Shown piece after piece: positions 45,556 to 57,308 of a DNA stretch of 64,000 bases. This DNA is from Neonectria sp. B-13. Lineage: Eukaryota; Ascomycota; Sordariomycetes; Hypocreales; Nectriaceae. Numbering within the stretch: the first letter of the stretch is position 1; each line of letters begins with the position of its first letter. Both the position numbers and the translations under genes were made by a program. The notes under the pieces are model-generated. The model was not told where the DNA came from. It saw nothing but the letters and a program-made list of their open reading frames with translations, and did no database searches. The stretch spans positions 558,001-622,000 of the forward strand of contig NOKP01000026.1 of assembly GCA_002682825.1 (NCBI GenBank). Direction: 5' to 3'.

Positions 45556-48500
45556 TGTGGACGGAAAATACAACATTATTAAGATATGTTTCGTAGAGAG
45601 ATTTCTTCCCAGGAGAAGTGGACGATTGAGTAGAGCTGACGCTTTTGCTCGTCTTTTATCATCCAAATAGCCCCGAAGGCCCGACGGAATCAACGGTGCC
45701 ACTCACTTGCGGTTACATCAACGATGCAGTGAATCCATGTCAGAAGATCCTGCGCCTTACCACGGCATGGGTTAGAGCCTATAAAGAACCAAGGTGTCCA
45801 GCCCTACCTTGTCGCCAAAGACCAAAAATCGGCGATGGATGCGTCGCAAGTGGATTCCCCGCTGGAGAAAATATGACAAAACGTCCTAGGATCCGCGCGA
45901 AGGAATGCCCGGACATTTGCTGGTCCAGTCCGCCAGTGAAAAGACGAGAAACAGAATAAACCCCCGCAAGGAAGCATTGACATGGGAGTTTAAACGGAAA
46001 CCAGACCATGTTGAGTGCGGCGTCAAGAGCTGTGATTTGTTAGAAATTCTGAGGGCTTTAATGTCTCGGACTTTAGGCGGTATAAATGAAATGGCTATCC
46101 CCGGGTCTCACGGGTATTTCCATTTGATGGTTCAATGTAACTTGCTGAGTGACAGTGCATGGTCAATGGTTTAAAGGTGGTATAGGAAGGAATCATGCTG
46201 CCGTCTACATTCTTCGCCAGAAAGGCCAGTTCTTGCTTGTGTGCTTCGTGCCTAGCCCCTGACTTCGCCCCTAGCCTACCCTACACTATCGTAAAATGCT
46301 GCATAATTACTCTGAGCTAGCTGACCACGGGTGGTTCGATAGACTTCATGCATATGGGAAGGTGATTGCATCTTGGAGATTAGCATCAGGATATAGAAAC
46401 GCTTCAGAACTGTAAGTATGGCTGTTTGTGTAGAATGCGCAAAATATAGGCAATGCGTAGACGCAAGGGGTGTCGCCCCTCGCAATCCACGTCCTCAATT
46501 CACTCCGTGTCTTCGAGACGATCTTGAATGTTGCTCAACAGAAGTGCATGAGATACGCTAGCAAGGTAGTTCTCGGGTACACTAGCCAGGGATTTCTGAT
46601 AAGATTTGCAAGAGAACCACACGGGCTGAATTACAGCCGACAAGGGTTCCAACCTTTAGCTTGTGTGCAGTATCTCGTGGGTCTAGAGGGTGAAAGATGA
46701 GAGGGCTATTCATTGAAGATACTGGAACAAGTACCGGACTAATATTTAAAACCCTTGTGGGCTGTAATCCCGGGAAATGAGAGTAGGCTCGTCTCGCTAG
46801 ACTTCAGATGCGACTACGGAACCTGGTGCTGATGAATCGGAGGATCGTTTCCGAACAAGGCTACTCCTGGTCGATGTGTGATGAAGAGATCTGCGAGCTA
46901 GGGCTATTAACTTTAGCTATCTCATTCTCGGTCTATCTCGGTCAACCTAATCTTCTGCAACAAGAACGCTGTGGAACACATTCTCCTCGCACTGGGGTTA
47001 TTCGAGCGGAACCCGTCGCATCCGTAATTACCGATGCGGGTCGCGGTGCCAATCATCAAGAGACCCATCAGCCAGCCCGTATTTGAAATGGGATTCTTCG
47101 TTTTATTTGGCCTAAGTTCGGGAGTCGGAATTTTACTTGGGGGGCTGGCTGTCATTTTTGTTTGGTTTATAATTCTAAATCACGAGGAATGCCGCCCTTC
47201 CCGTGAGTGTTTTGCACCATAATTCCGTGGCCGCTCAATAGCAGGACGGACAGACAGAGACAGACAGACCATCAAGCAGCCATCATTCCTCATAGACACA
47301 TTAGTAGTGATCAGTAAATGTAGAATGCCCCATCTTGATTTCAACCAGGACGTGCTTTGTTAAGTGCTGTCCATGCTACACCAACTGGGTCGCAGTCTGT
47401 CTCCGTCCGGCCGGGAGGACCCATCGTCGGACTGATGGAGATTGCATTCCATACCACATCTGATAAGAACAACTATATCTATCTATATTAAAGCTGTGGC
47501 ACACCCTCGACTGCAAAATAGTAGAGGGCTCTTTTAGAACGTTTCTCTTTCCAAACACAAAGTTGACGACATGTGTCTCTGCCAACGCCTCGAAGCTGCA
47601 CTGCAGGCAGACGAGGTCACTTGTCACGTCTGGTGCGTCATTTTCCTCCAGCTTCAGTCATCGCAAATTACTACGTTCTCCTCGATTACTAACCAGACAG
47701 TAGCAGATAACAACCGCCAACGTCTGCACGCCATCAAGGGTCCAAGCCACACCGACTTCTCGACAGCCGTCAGTGACGCGACTTTCTTGATTTCTTGCAG
47801 TCTCGAAGGCCCTTAGGCGTCTCAGGTCTGTCGAAAGGCTCTGAACTTTGACGAGGCTTGCCGCTATGGTACGAGCCGTGAACTTGTCCTGGTCCAGAAC
47901 CGTTCCACGACCCGTCTGCAGAGCGTTGAGGGCGGCAAGGTTTTGCTAAGGGCGGCCACCTTTATGATGCCCGACCCAAGTTCGCCCAACAAGGGCTAGT
48001 CGAGTCGGGAGTGGTGTCGGAAGTAAGTGAAGCCCAAATGAAATGGCGTCCTCCACGAAGCAATGCCGAAATCTAACGGGAGCTAGGTCCTCGGGGAAGT
48101 GTTCGTTACCACCGTAGCGACTCTTGTGAAAGGCAGAAGCCGGGACTTGACTGGGGCGCGTACTTGCAGTGAGAACCGCCGATCATTTGGCGATCAGTCC
48201 GTATGCCTGGGACATGACTCGCAGCAGATCCGGCATTACTCTCGCACGGGTACGCAGCCTTGACCAAGGCCTCCTAGTCCCGGAAAATTCGACGATCGTG
48301 GGCTAGGCTAGCTTTTGAAACCCCTGGACGACTGTGCTATCCGAGCGCCTTAGATTTGTCCTGTCAGCGCCTTTACTATATCTGTGCAAGTCTTGGACGC
48401 GGCGGGCGGAACTAACCCTCACTTGACCTGCAGCGGTGGTGCACAGGCGAACTTTATCACCGCTTTGACAGTGCCGGTGTGCTATACGCGGGTGTGGTTG

Positions 48501-49283
48501 TGCACGCGAAGCAATTTGGAAAGACGTTTCAACTTTACTGGCTTCGTGGCGGCGGTCAACACGTTTGCAGGCTGAGACACATGGAATCTGACAGATGCCT
48601 CGCCAGTCGCCCCAAACTTGTCGTCATCGATTTGTTTGCTTGTTTGCGGGGTGGAAAAGACAGACATCTCAGTGCCACAGTCAGCAATCCACGTCAATAC
48701 GGCATATTCCGGTCGCTCATCCCGGAACATTGCTGGTGGAAATGAACATGTGGAGTTGCAATACGATGCAAGCGCATGCCAAGCGTGGAGATTCCCGACT
48801 ATTCGGCAACTTTCTGACCAAGCGCGTGAGTCTTGAAGTCATAGAGAGCGGAACTGACTCGCCAAACACATCGGGATATGGTTCCGGCCTGTTAGTGTAT
48901 GCACCTGGACCACATCCTACGCTGATCACCCATCGGTCTTGGCTGGTGAAGAGGCGGCAGATGGGTCTTCCGGAGCTGGCATAATGCAGCTGAAGCCCTA
49001 GGCGCTTAACTAGCTGTTTACTTTGGGTTCAACCTCGGAAGGGACACGGCTCGGGCAGTTGTTCTTCAGGGGTGTTATCATTGACCATAAGCCCAGTCGC
49101 TGCGGCGAAGAATTTAATCCCCTTTCATAATTGGCATTTTGATTTAACATCGTCCAACTTTCCTTTCGAGTCCCGCCTCAATGCTGCATTCGTCCCGGTA
49201 ACCAGCCTCTCAGCTCGACTCTGGGGCCTTCCATCCGCTCCTTTCGCACTACGATCAATTCTCGCCGCCCGATCGATCACACA
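45556..49283. other. Long gene-free stretch (3.7 kb)
   Basis: No supported gene. Short frames (for example 47034-47222, plus, with one hydrophobic segment) lack introns, family motifs or promoter signs. A CAGACAGA-rich patch occurs near 47246-47270. Part of it is the upstream region of the membrane-protein gene at 49284. Confidence 0.45.
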
Positions 49284-50551
49284 ATGCTCACCCTTATCCC
49301 CGACACGTACAAGTACGAGGAGGTGACGAGAACTGATATAATAATCGCATCGCTTGCATGGGGGTTCACCCTGGGGATCGGCTGGTTGACGGCATGGACG
49401 GCCGTCCAGCAGACAGCGAGTGCGTACCGCCGGCGTAAATTCACCATGCTGCGCAACGCATACATCTGGATGATTTGGGGCGAGCTTTCCGTCTGCCTTG
49501 CGTTTGGAGTCATTTGCTTCATGTATCTTCTTGGCGTCATAGAGCCGAGGTAAGCTTCATCCCAAACAATGCAAGTTGCGGGTTGGACAGTAACTGACTT
49601 GATATCCAGCTTTGCATTCTACTTTTGCATTCGTACGTGTTCTTTGCCTTTTCAACTAGGCTTAATACCCAGTATCAACTCAACTAACGGCTGCTTGCCA
49701 CTATAGTAACCCTTTGGGCACTTCAAGTCCAGTTTCTCCTGCAGATTATCGTCAACAGATGCGCCCTCCTGATCCACGACCAAAAGTTCGTCTGGAGAGT
49801 CAAGTACGGTGTCGCCGGGCTCATTACAATCATCAACATTTCCGTCTACTGCATTTGGATCCCAGCGAGGCTGCAAATTTCGGAATCATACATACACGTC
49901 AATGCCATTTGGGATCGATGCGAAAAGGTCATCTACCTCGTCGTCGACGCTGGTCTCAACATTCTCTTTATTCGCATTGTCAAGAAGAATTTGGTTGGAC
50001 TCGGCCTGGCCAAATATGACAACCTCGTCAAGTTCAACATGTTTATCATCTGCTTCTCGCTAGGCATGGATGTTCTCATCGTTTGTATGATGAGCTTGAA
50101 GAACACGTTTGTTTATATGCAATTCCACCCCCTTGCGTATGTCGTCAAGCTCAACATCGAGATGTCGATGGCCAGCCTCATCGGAAAGATTGCCCGGTCC
50201 TCGGGAGGCAACAGCGGCGGGTCCGATTACGTCAAGTCTCGATCCCGAGGAACCCGAGCTGGCGAAACGACCTTGGCGGACGGCAGAACGCAGGATGCGG
50301 AAAACACTCGATCGAAGGCTTGGCCAACTGTTACTACGACGGTGGAGATGCACACCATGGACGCGAAGCCCTCCAACCCCAAAGAGCAGCTTGGCTTTCA
50401 CCACAACGACACCGACACGCTGCTCAACACACCAGCCGCTTATTCTGTGCAGATCGAAGGTGCCTATTCTAAGACGGGAGAAGCCTCCACCACGAATGGA
50501 GGTGGGTCATTAAGTAGTCGGGACTCGGACGGCATAGAGCCAATCCGTTAA
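49284..50551 (+). CDS. Hypothetical 7-TM-type membrane protein
   Basis: Exons 49284-49549, 49610-49632 and 49707-50551 give 377 aa; introns 60 and 74 nt; the middle exon is only 23 nt. About seven hydrophobic helices fill residues 15-250 (IIIASLAWGFTLGIGWLTAW, LSVCLAFGVICFMYLLGVI, FYFCILTLWALQVQFLLQI, VAGLITIINISVYCIWIP, FNMFIICFSLGMDVLIVCMM), followed by the block FHPLAYVVKLNIEMSMA and a polar tail. The topology resembles fungal receptor-like (Pth11-related) proteins, but no CFEM domain is present. Ligand and function unknown. Confidence 0.85.
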
Positions 50552-52322
50552 TGAAGCCAGTCCGGTAATGAAAGTAGATGATACATATTATAAACCGAAT
50601 CATTATTAATATTAAACCGATATTACCCTTCCTCTGGGGCTTCTCTTCACGATTTAAACAACAACTGACAGTCACACGGCCCAAAGAATGGTCCAAGTTC
50701 CATATTGTCCCCATGTGCATATAGCACCATCGTGCACAATGATAGGCCTAACCTGCCTGGATCAGCTAGATCGTTTAATTTTAGGCACGTCATCTTGGCC
50801 CTGGTTAGGTCTTCTTAACAGCTTCTACTAAGAGGCTACGACGGAGAAGAGTCGACGTTCAGAAGTGCCGGGCCGAAGCTTTGGCTTTGACTGCCGGACT
50901 AAGTCTGGTTCACTATGCCTTCATCCCTAATATATCTAAAATGTCTCTTGACCACAATGCAGAAAGTATGGAAACCGAAGACCTACTTTGTCGGGAATAG
51001 TCTCTTTAATAGTTAGGACATGTACCCGCAGCACGTCGAACTGACTGATCTTTCCTAAGAACGGGAAATTGCTTGGTCTCAAACGTTCATAGCATAATAC
51101 GCCGACCAGTCTTGTCAAGTCTCGAGTATTTTTTTCTTCATATTCCTGGGTTTATGCGTTTCGTTCCGACGTTTGCGACTGCCCATTAAGTCTCTTAATT
51201 CAAGACACTACAAATTGGTTGGTGACTACGGTGTTCCACGAAACAAGCCACAGACGTATTGATCGCCATGCAATCCGTTTTAGATAATGATGACTTGAGA
51301 AATTAGGATCCTGATCCATAGTTTAGATATCGAGGGGGTGGCGCTGTATGACGATTGTAGCTCAGACGTTTCATACAGATTCACCACCGTTTGTGGTCAG
51401 CAATGAAGTAATTGACGAATGTCTACATCTATAGTTGATTTCCTAGAGATTGTTCGTCCCCAGATCCTAAGTGTCCTATTTTGGGTTCATGGGGCGAATA
51501 AGGGCAATTTTCTGATAGTCGTGACGATTAAACCTGACCAAATCTCAAAGATTGACAGGAGTGCTGATCAAGGAGCTGACGGGAAGGCAGGGAATATTTG
51601 AAACATCGAACAAGGTCGGATCATCGCGGGACAACAAAAAGCCGAGTATTACTCCTTAAAAGCCATGTTTCTCAAAAGGCTCTTCAGGGCATTTGAAGTC
51701 GTAGACCAAGTGTGACATCATGGATGGAATCTGGCTCCTAGAGTACGGACGGATATGAGTGGACCTTGCCGATCATTGGCAATGTTTATTGCAATGCCGA
51801 CTTCAGCTCTGGCGAATAATTCTCGCCACTAGTGGTTAAAATGTGTGCCGAGAATGAGAACCTGTTCCGGAAGGTCGTTCTTCGTCTCTCAGACACATGG
51901 GCGGAACCGTTCCGCTCCTCTGCTGCTCGTCCCTAATCGGGAATCTCGTGAAGTGGTTTGGTGGTTGCCTATTTGGTACGGAGATAACACATGCACGAGT
52001 TTCCCATCAAGGGCAATAGTGAACCAGTTCAGCTATCATGCATCGTTCCATTGTGGTTCAGCTGGTTTCAACTACAGTATTCCACCAAAGAGCGTTGAAG
52101 CAGATTCGCTTAAAGCCAAACCACCTTCTCTTGCTGGCAAGGATCACCCCCAGCTCGATATGGGTCCATTTGCCGATCTGCAGGGATACTCCATTCCTTA
52201 GTTCTCAGCTCGTCTCCTGGACGGGCATCACGGTGGGTTATCGCCCACATGTCTTACCTCCTCCCCGTCATAGGCTTGACGTTGGTTCAGGAACAAACCT
52301 CGAAGATCACCGCCAGGCGAGG
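50552..52322. other. Intergenic stretch upstream of the lysozyme gene
   Basis: About 1.8 kb without a supported gene. Confidence 0.45.
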
Positions 52323-52330
52323 TATATAAG
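52323..52330 (+). promoter_or_regulatory. TATA box of the lysozyme gene
   Basis: TATATAAG, about 120 bp before the ATG at 52449. Confidence 0.6.
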
Positions 52331-52448
52331 AATCGGAACACCGTTATTTTGACACGAACTAGCACCACTAACATTCAACGCCACTACTACTATTTACCCA
52401 TTATTGTTCTCTTCTAAAACAATACCTCCAATCACCAAATCAGCAATC

Positions 52449-53125
52449 ATGTTCCAATCACACTCTTTCCTCGCCCTTGTCTTCTCTCTTCACGCTATGG
52501 TAGGCGTCCAAGGTGCTTGTATCGGACCCAATGTAAATGCAGCTACTATCAACCTTGTGGAGAGCTTCGAGAGCTTCCGAGCCAATGTTTGTACGTGTAA
52601 CAGACCCAGAATGGCAGTTCAAAGCTAACTTCACTACAGACATTGATCCTACCGGCAACCCTACCGTTGGATATGGCCATCTTTGCACCAAAACAAACTG
52701 CGCCGAGGTCCCTTATTCGATTCCTCTGTCCGCCGCTAACGGAGAGCGGCTTCTTCGCGACGACATTTCTGTATGATTGCACCTTTTGCTTGTTCTTGTT
52801 CTTAGTTCCTAATTCGTGGCCTTTCTTCGTGTAGGTGGCTCAGCAGTGCATCACCCTGGATACTACTTCCGCGGTCGTGCTCAACGCCAACCAGTACGGC
52901 GCCCTTGTCAGCTGGGCCTTCAATGTTGGATGTGGCGCTTCGGGGTCGTCCACTCTCATTAGGCGTCTCAACAATGGGGAGAATCCGAACACGGTTGCTG
53001 GCGAAGAGCTTCCCAAATGGAACAAGGGCAACGGCCAGGTTATCCCAGGCCTCACTAGGCGCCGTGCGGCAGAGGTCAACTTGTTCAAAACCGCATCAAA
53101 TGTTGCTGCCCTTCCTGGTTGTTAA
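52449..53125 (+). CDS. Secreted T4-type lysozyme (GH24 family)
   Basis: Exons 52449-52590, 52640-52770 and 52835-53125 give 187 aa; introns 49 and 64 nt. Residues 1-22 form a signal peptide (HSFLALVFSLHAMVGVQG). The catalytic triad spacing is exactly that of T4 lysozyme: Glu41 (VESFESF), Asp50 (YIDPTG) and Thr56 (PTVGYGH), i.e. 9 and 6 residues apart. Later marks: NANQYGALVSWAFNVGCG, the family F/Y-N-x-G region, and GLTRRRAAEVNLF. The enzyme cleaves peptidoglycan, absent from fungi, so the target should be bacterial (inference). GH24 is a phage/bacterial family; presence with introns and a secretion signal indicates an established eukaryotic gene of probably transferred origin. Confidence 0.93.
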
Positions 53126-53808
53126 ATATGACATCTGAGGAGGAACTTTTAGATTCACAAGAACGATGCACATTCCCAGAGTTCAGATATGCGCCGTGAG
53201 GCTTTTATCAATCTCATGTTTCAAAACCTCCCCAGCCCCCGAAAATCTTTGCAGGAAATTTCGTTTGTGCTGGTCGTAACCCGGGCAGTGTGTACATAAA
53301 AATAGCAATTGGCACCTGAGCCTCCATTCAACGTCTGTTCAAGTACATTGACAATAGATGTTTCAATTGCCGCACAATCCTATTAACTCGCAACAGACAC
53401 AATCGCCGCCAAAATAGTATAGCCTACACTAGTAAAACGTGATCAGGTATTCATGTCGGAAGAAGTACCAAAAAGGTAAACTTGCTGAGGACGTTCGGTG
53501 GGCTTGCTTTGCTTAAGGCACCCAAGCAAAATGGCACCAGCCCAGCTACTCTGCTATACGCGAGTATACGTAGTATTTCTCATCCCAATTAAATTTGGTG
53601 CAGTCTCGGCAGCACCGATGAAGCAGTTGCCTCCTTCCTTCAATTTCCTCGAATTGCAGCCTCGTCTAACCTCCCATCCCATGTATCTCGTCACGATATC
53701 GTCGAGAAGAGGTTTCCCCAACTTCATGAGTGGTAGGTAGCGAGTTTTGAAACGGGCGAGCCTGATGTGGTATATCCGGAGGCGTGCTAGAAACTACTAA
53801 TCCATCTG
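53126..53808. other. Intergenic stretch
   Basis: 683 bp between convergent genes. No gene seen. Confidence 0.5.
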
Positions 53809-54309
53809 TCATGTTGAAGAGTCTGAAGTGATACTAGGTAACGGCGGGCTCACACCTACTTGCTGCAATCTTGCCAGGGCCAGGGAGCTTTCGTTCACTT
53901 TTGCCGCTTGAGCGCCATCTTGTACCGTGGGACCGAGGGGTTGAAATCGATAAGGCGCATCGGGACTGAGACCTGAAGTCATACCGTAGTTGGGTTTCTT
54001 AGGATATCGCCGCACGAATATGGTACCCAAAACCAGGAGGGAAAGGATGGCTAATCCTCCCACTAAGCCACCAACAATCGCACCGATGGAGGGGCCTTCA
54101 TTGTCTTTCGTTTCATCAGGCGCAGTGTATTTTGCTGGTTCTTGGGATGTAACGGAGGCTTCAAGTTCTTCAGACGCAGTGGAGGTTTTCGTTTCGGCAT
54201 TGTTCTTTGATGCTGTCGCTCTAGCATCTATAGACGAGGAGAAAATTCGTCTGGGCTCATCAGCCGCATGGAACGACACTGTGTTTCTTTCACATTGTCC
54301 ATCGCACAT
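53809..54309 (-). CDS. Single-pass membrane protein, 5' part missing or unresolved
   Basis: 166 aa from an ATG at 54309. A Ser/Thr/Glu-rich outer stalk leads to one clear membrane helix (IGAIVGGLVGGLAILSLLVLGTIFV), then a basic stop-transfer RRYPKKP and a short cytoplasmic tail. Fungal proteins of this layout normally begin with a signal peptide and a Cys-rich surface domain; neither is found. The open frame continues upstream to a TGA near 54370 without another ATG, and I could not find a consistent upstream exon. It may be 5'-truncated, a pseudogene, or need an unseen exon. Confidence 0.45.
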   Translation of the reverse strand: MCDGQCERNTVSFHAADEPRRIFSSSIDARATASKNNAETKTSTASEELEASVTSQEPAKYTAPDETKDNEGPSIGAIVGGLVGGLAILSLLVLGTIFVRRYPKKPNYGMTSGLSPDAPYRFQPLGPTVQDGAQAAKVNESSLALARLQQVGVSPPLPSITSDSST

Positions 54310-54370
54310 TTCTGGGTCTTCCTCTGTTGTTGGTGCCTGTCGTATGGCGATGGGAATGGTCTCTTGAGGT

Positions 54371-55698
54371 CAAACGAGTGACTTTGGCTTGAGTGCGCCC
54401 ATAGCGAATACGGCGTCGATTAAGGCATAAAGGACTGTGCCTGTAACCCGTCGATATGAAAACTTGGCAGGGCACGTTCTTCTAGAAAGAAGGGAAAACT
54501 TGAAAGAAGTAAACGAGACATGGTGAGACACAATAGACACTGGGACGAGCGCCGCAGGAGTTGTTCAAACACTGGAGAGAAGCAATCAGCAGCCAGTAAA
54601 TTAGGGAATGACCATTCTAGTTAACACATCACTCACGGTACCAGCCAATTATTCTCATTTCTTCATCTTTACTTTGTTCCACTGCTCAGCTGAAGGTGAA
54701 GTGCATGTTACACGGCATTGCAGGGGCTGAAAGGTCAAGCGAGAATGCAAGTCGAAGATTCTTGCTAACCGGGCTGGCGTTTGGAACGCGAAAGTACATT
54801 GGAAAGACGCTGTACGCTTGCTGCGGAACCAGCTCAAATGTGCTAATTTTGAGTGTGCATTTTACGAAGCGTCCCGCGATCTGCCTTTACGCAACCCGAC
54901 ACTAATTATTCATTGCATTGACTCCGCTCCATGTGTGTTTCTTATGCAGAGCGATGAAGGTCTTAGTAAAAGTTGAACCTACAAACATGAGCTTGAGAAA
55001 TACATGGCAAACTTGGTTATTGCAATACCAAGGCCCGGATTCAATGTAAGCAGAGGAAACTTGACGTGTCACGTTCTACTGGTTGGCGTATCATGCATGC
55101 AGACAGCGCGTTCTTCGTCTACGGGGAGATGGCATGTTTACCATCCTGAGCCCGAGAACCCAGGCTTGCACAGCCCCCCGTTGGACACGGCCAAAACGTA
55201 TTCTGCTTAAGAAAAAAAGGTAAGCAACTGGGTCTGTGTACGCAACACCCAATAGCCGATGCAAACCTCAAACCTGCTCGCCATCTACAGGTCATGAGTT
55301 GCAATGCCAAGAGGTGGTTGCATAATCCGTACCAATCACAGATCAACTTTAATCATATGCCCTGTCTTTCGAAGAGTGAATCGAGAGATACAGCGTCTAC
55401 CTTCAACGAGGCGAACCCCCAGCTCCGGCTCGAAATGAAACACTTGTGTTGGCTAACAGTCTCATTTCGTACCTCCTTATGGACAAGTTGCACTGTCTGA
55501 GTTCATGCAGGTCGCAGCTACGTCACATGTCACACTCTTTTTGAGCAGGCTGAATCACAAGGGGACTTCAGTTAAAGTGAAACATTAATTATCTTCGTTT
55601 CTATAGCTATTCTCGCTCAATTCATAACTCTAGGTCGGGTATCGTTTTGTCGCAACTCTCCCTCGTCTTTCTAATTTGCCGTTCTATTAGATATCTAA
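54371..55698. other. Intergenic stretch
   Basis: 1.3 kb. No supported gene; it may hide 5' exons of the single-pass membrane protein. Confidence 0.4.
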
Positions 55699-57308
55699 TC
55701 ATCGCACGCCTGCTTGCACTAATCGATATTCGGCTTTGGGACTGTGCAGGAATTTGGGTACCGAGTCCTGTTATGCGTTAATAAAAGTCCCATTACTGGA
55801 CGAAGGATGGATGGATCAACTTACACTAGCCATAAGCTTGAAGATGGAGTTTTGGGCACCCTCGAAAAGGGAAGTCACCTCCTGGAGGATATTTGTTCCC
55901 GAGACGTCCTGGGCTCGGGCCTTGGTCATTCGGTCTGCCAAGCTTGCGCGGAGTTGGTGATTAATGTTGAGTTCTCGGGGAGAACCAGGAGCAAGAAAAG
56001 TGTTGAAGATGACATATGACTGGCCCAAAAGCTCGTTGGCTTCCTCCACTGAAACTGGGTCTGTCTTCTTGTACGCAAGGATGGCCGCCTTGCACTGTCT
56101 AATAAATTCGTCGACTTCCTGGTAGAATGACAGGTTCTCTTCGCAGTGCGTCTCTCGCAGATTCTCTCTGAACAGAAGGCGTAGGGTGGGATCCGTCAAG
56201 ATCTTGTCTAGTCTCTGACTGTTCGAGTCGTTTGTGCCGTGTGCCTTTCCTCCTTGCGAGGAGCATCGACTCGAGCTGCTGCTATCGACGACATCCTGAC
56301 CTCGTTGGGACAGCTGGTATACCGCGTTGTAGGTCGGTTGGAAGAGGTTGCATCTCGGAAATTGTGACGAATACACCCGATCCTGAACAACGGCTTCGAT
56401 GAGGTCTTGTTCGACAAAAAGAGTGGCAAGGTCGATCGCTTCTCGGATGTCCATCGTCGTCGTGTAGTCCATCAGCCAGTCAGAAATGGCCTGGCCAGTA
56501 TAGGTGTCGTGGTATAGTCGGCCGTTGATCTTGCGTTCGGAAGTGATCGCAACCCCCGTCATGCTCTTGTAGTCTCGTGATGAGTTCGAGTCGGTGGAGG
56601 AGGTCGACATTTTCTTCGTCCGTCCATCAACCCCAACAAACCTCCCGAAAACAACCTCAATGGTTCCTCGGTCAAGGCAGAGCTTGTCTGACGCCTGGTC
56701 CCTCTCCAGAGCATTCAAAGGAGACGAGATGAGGTGAGCCAGTTCCGGCAACTGATCGTGATCAATGCCGTTCTTTGCGCAAAACCAGTCCAGCACGGTG
56801 AGCCCCTTGGAGGTAAGTTTCCATACCATTCCCCTCAGAGGGAACATCTGTTCGTGCTTGCCGTCTGCTGACTCGATGAAATGAGCGTCGATGAACTTTT
56901 GGCACAGGGAACGGGCCATGTCTTTGTTCATGGCGAAGGTAGTCGTCGAGGTGGAGATGATGGTGCAGGTTGGGTCGTTGGGATCCGGCATCCGATTTGA
57001 CTGCAACAGCTTGAGGTTGCCGAGGTTGTGGATGGCATCTTCGGAGATGAATGTGTAATCCACCTTGGTAAATCGGACGCGGTGGGGTTCGAGAGGCAGT
57101 AGGCTGACGACGAGCGTAGAAAAGAGGTCATTCAAGTCCTGATGGTTGTGGGATTAGCGAATGCACTACAAGCGACGTCTGCACTGGCAGAGAAGACAGT
57201 CACAGGGTAAATCTGTAATAATTAAATGCGTACTTTTGAGAGCTGCCTGTCGTCGCCCGTCTTGCGTAATAAACGCGTCGACGATTGGTTGATCTTGCTT
57301 TTGTGCAT
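55699..57308 (-). CDS. flbA: RGS protein, FlbA/Sst2-type regulator of G-protein signalling
   Basis: Exons (minus) 57308-57234, 57138-55825 and 55767-55699 give 485 aa; introns 95 and 57 nt. The short first and last exons are supported by conserved joins (SK|DLNDLFSTLVVSL and FKLMAS|DSVPKFL). Seen: a DEP-type region (about 30-130, VRFTKVDYTFISEDAIHNLGNLK), a second DEP (about 205-300, GRLYHDTYTGQAISDWLMDYTTTMD) and a C-terminal RGS box (about 340-470, LDKILTDPTLRLLFRENLRETHCEENLSFYQEVDEF... AYSVS-like end). FlbA in Aspergillus and its yeast relative Sst2 speed GTP hydrolysis on G-alpha, shifting the fungus from growth to asexual sporulation or desensitising pheromone signalling. The symbol is by homology only. 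Confidence 0.9.
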
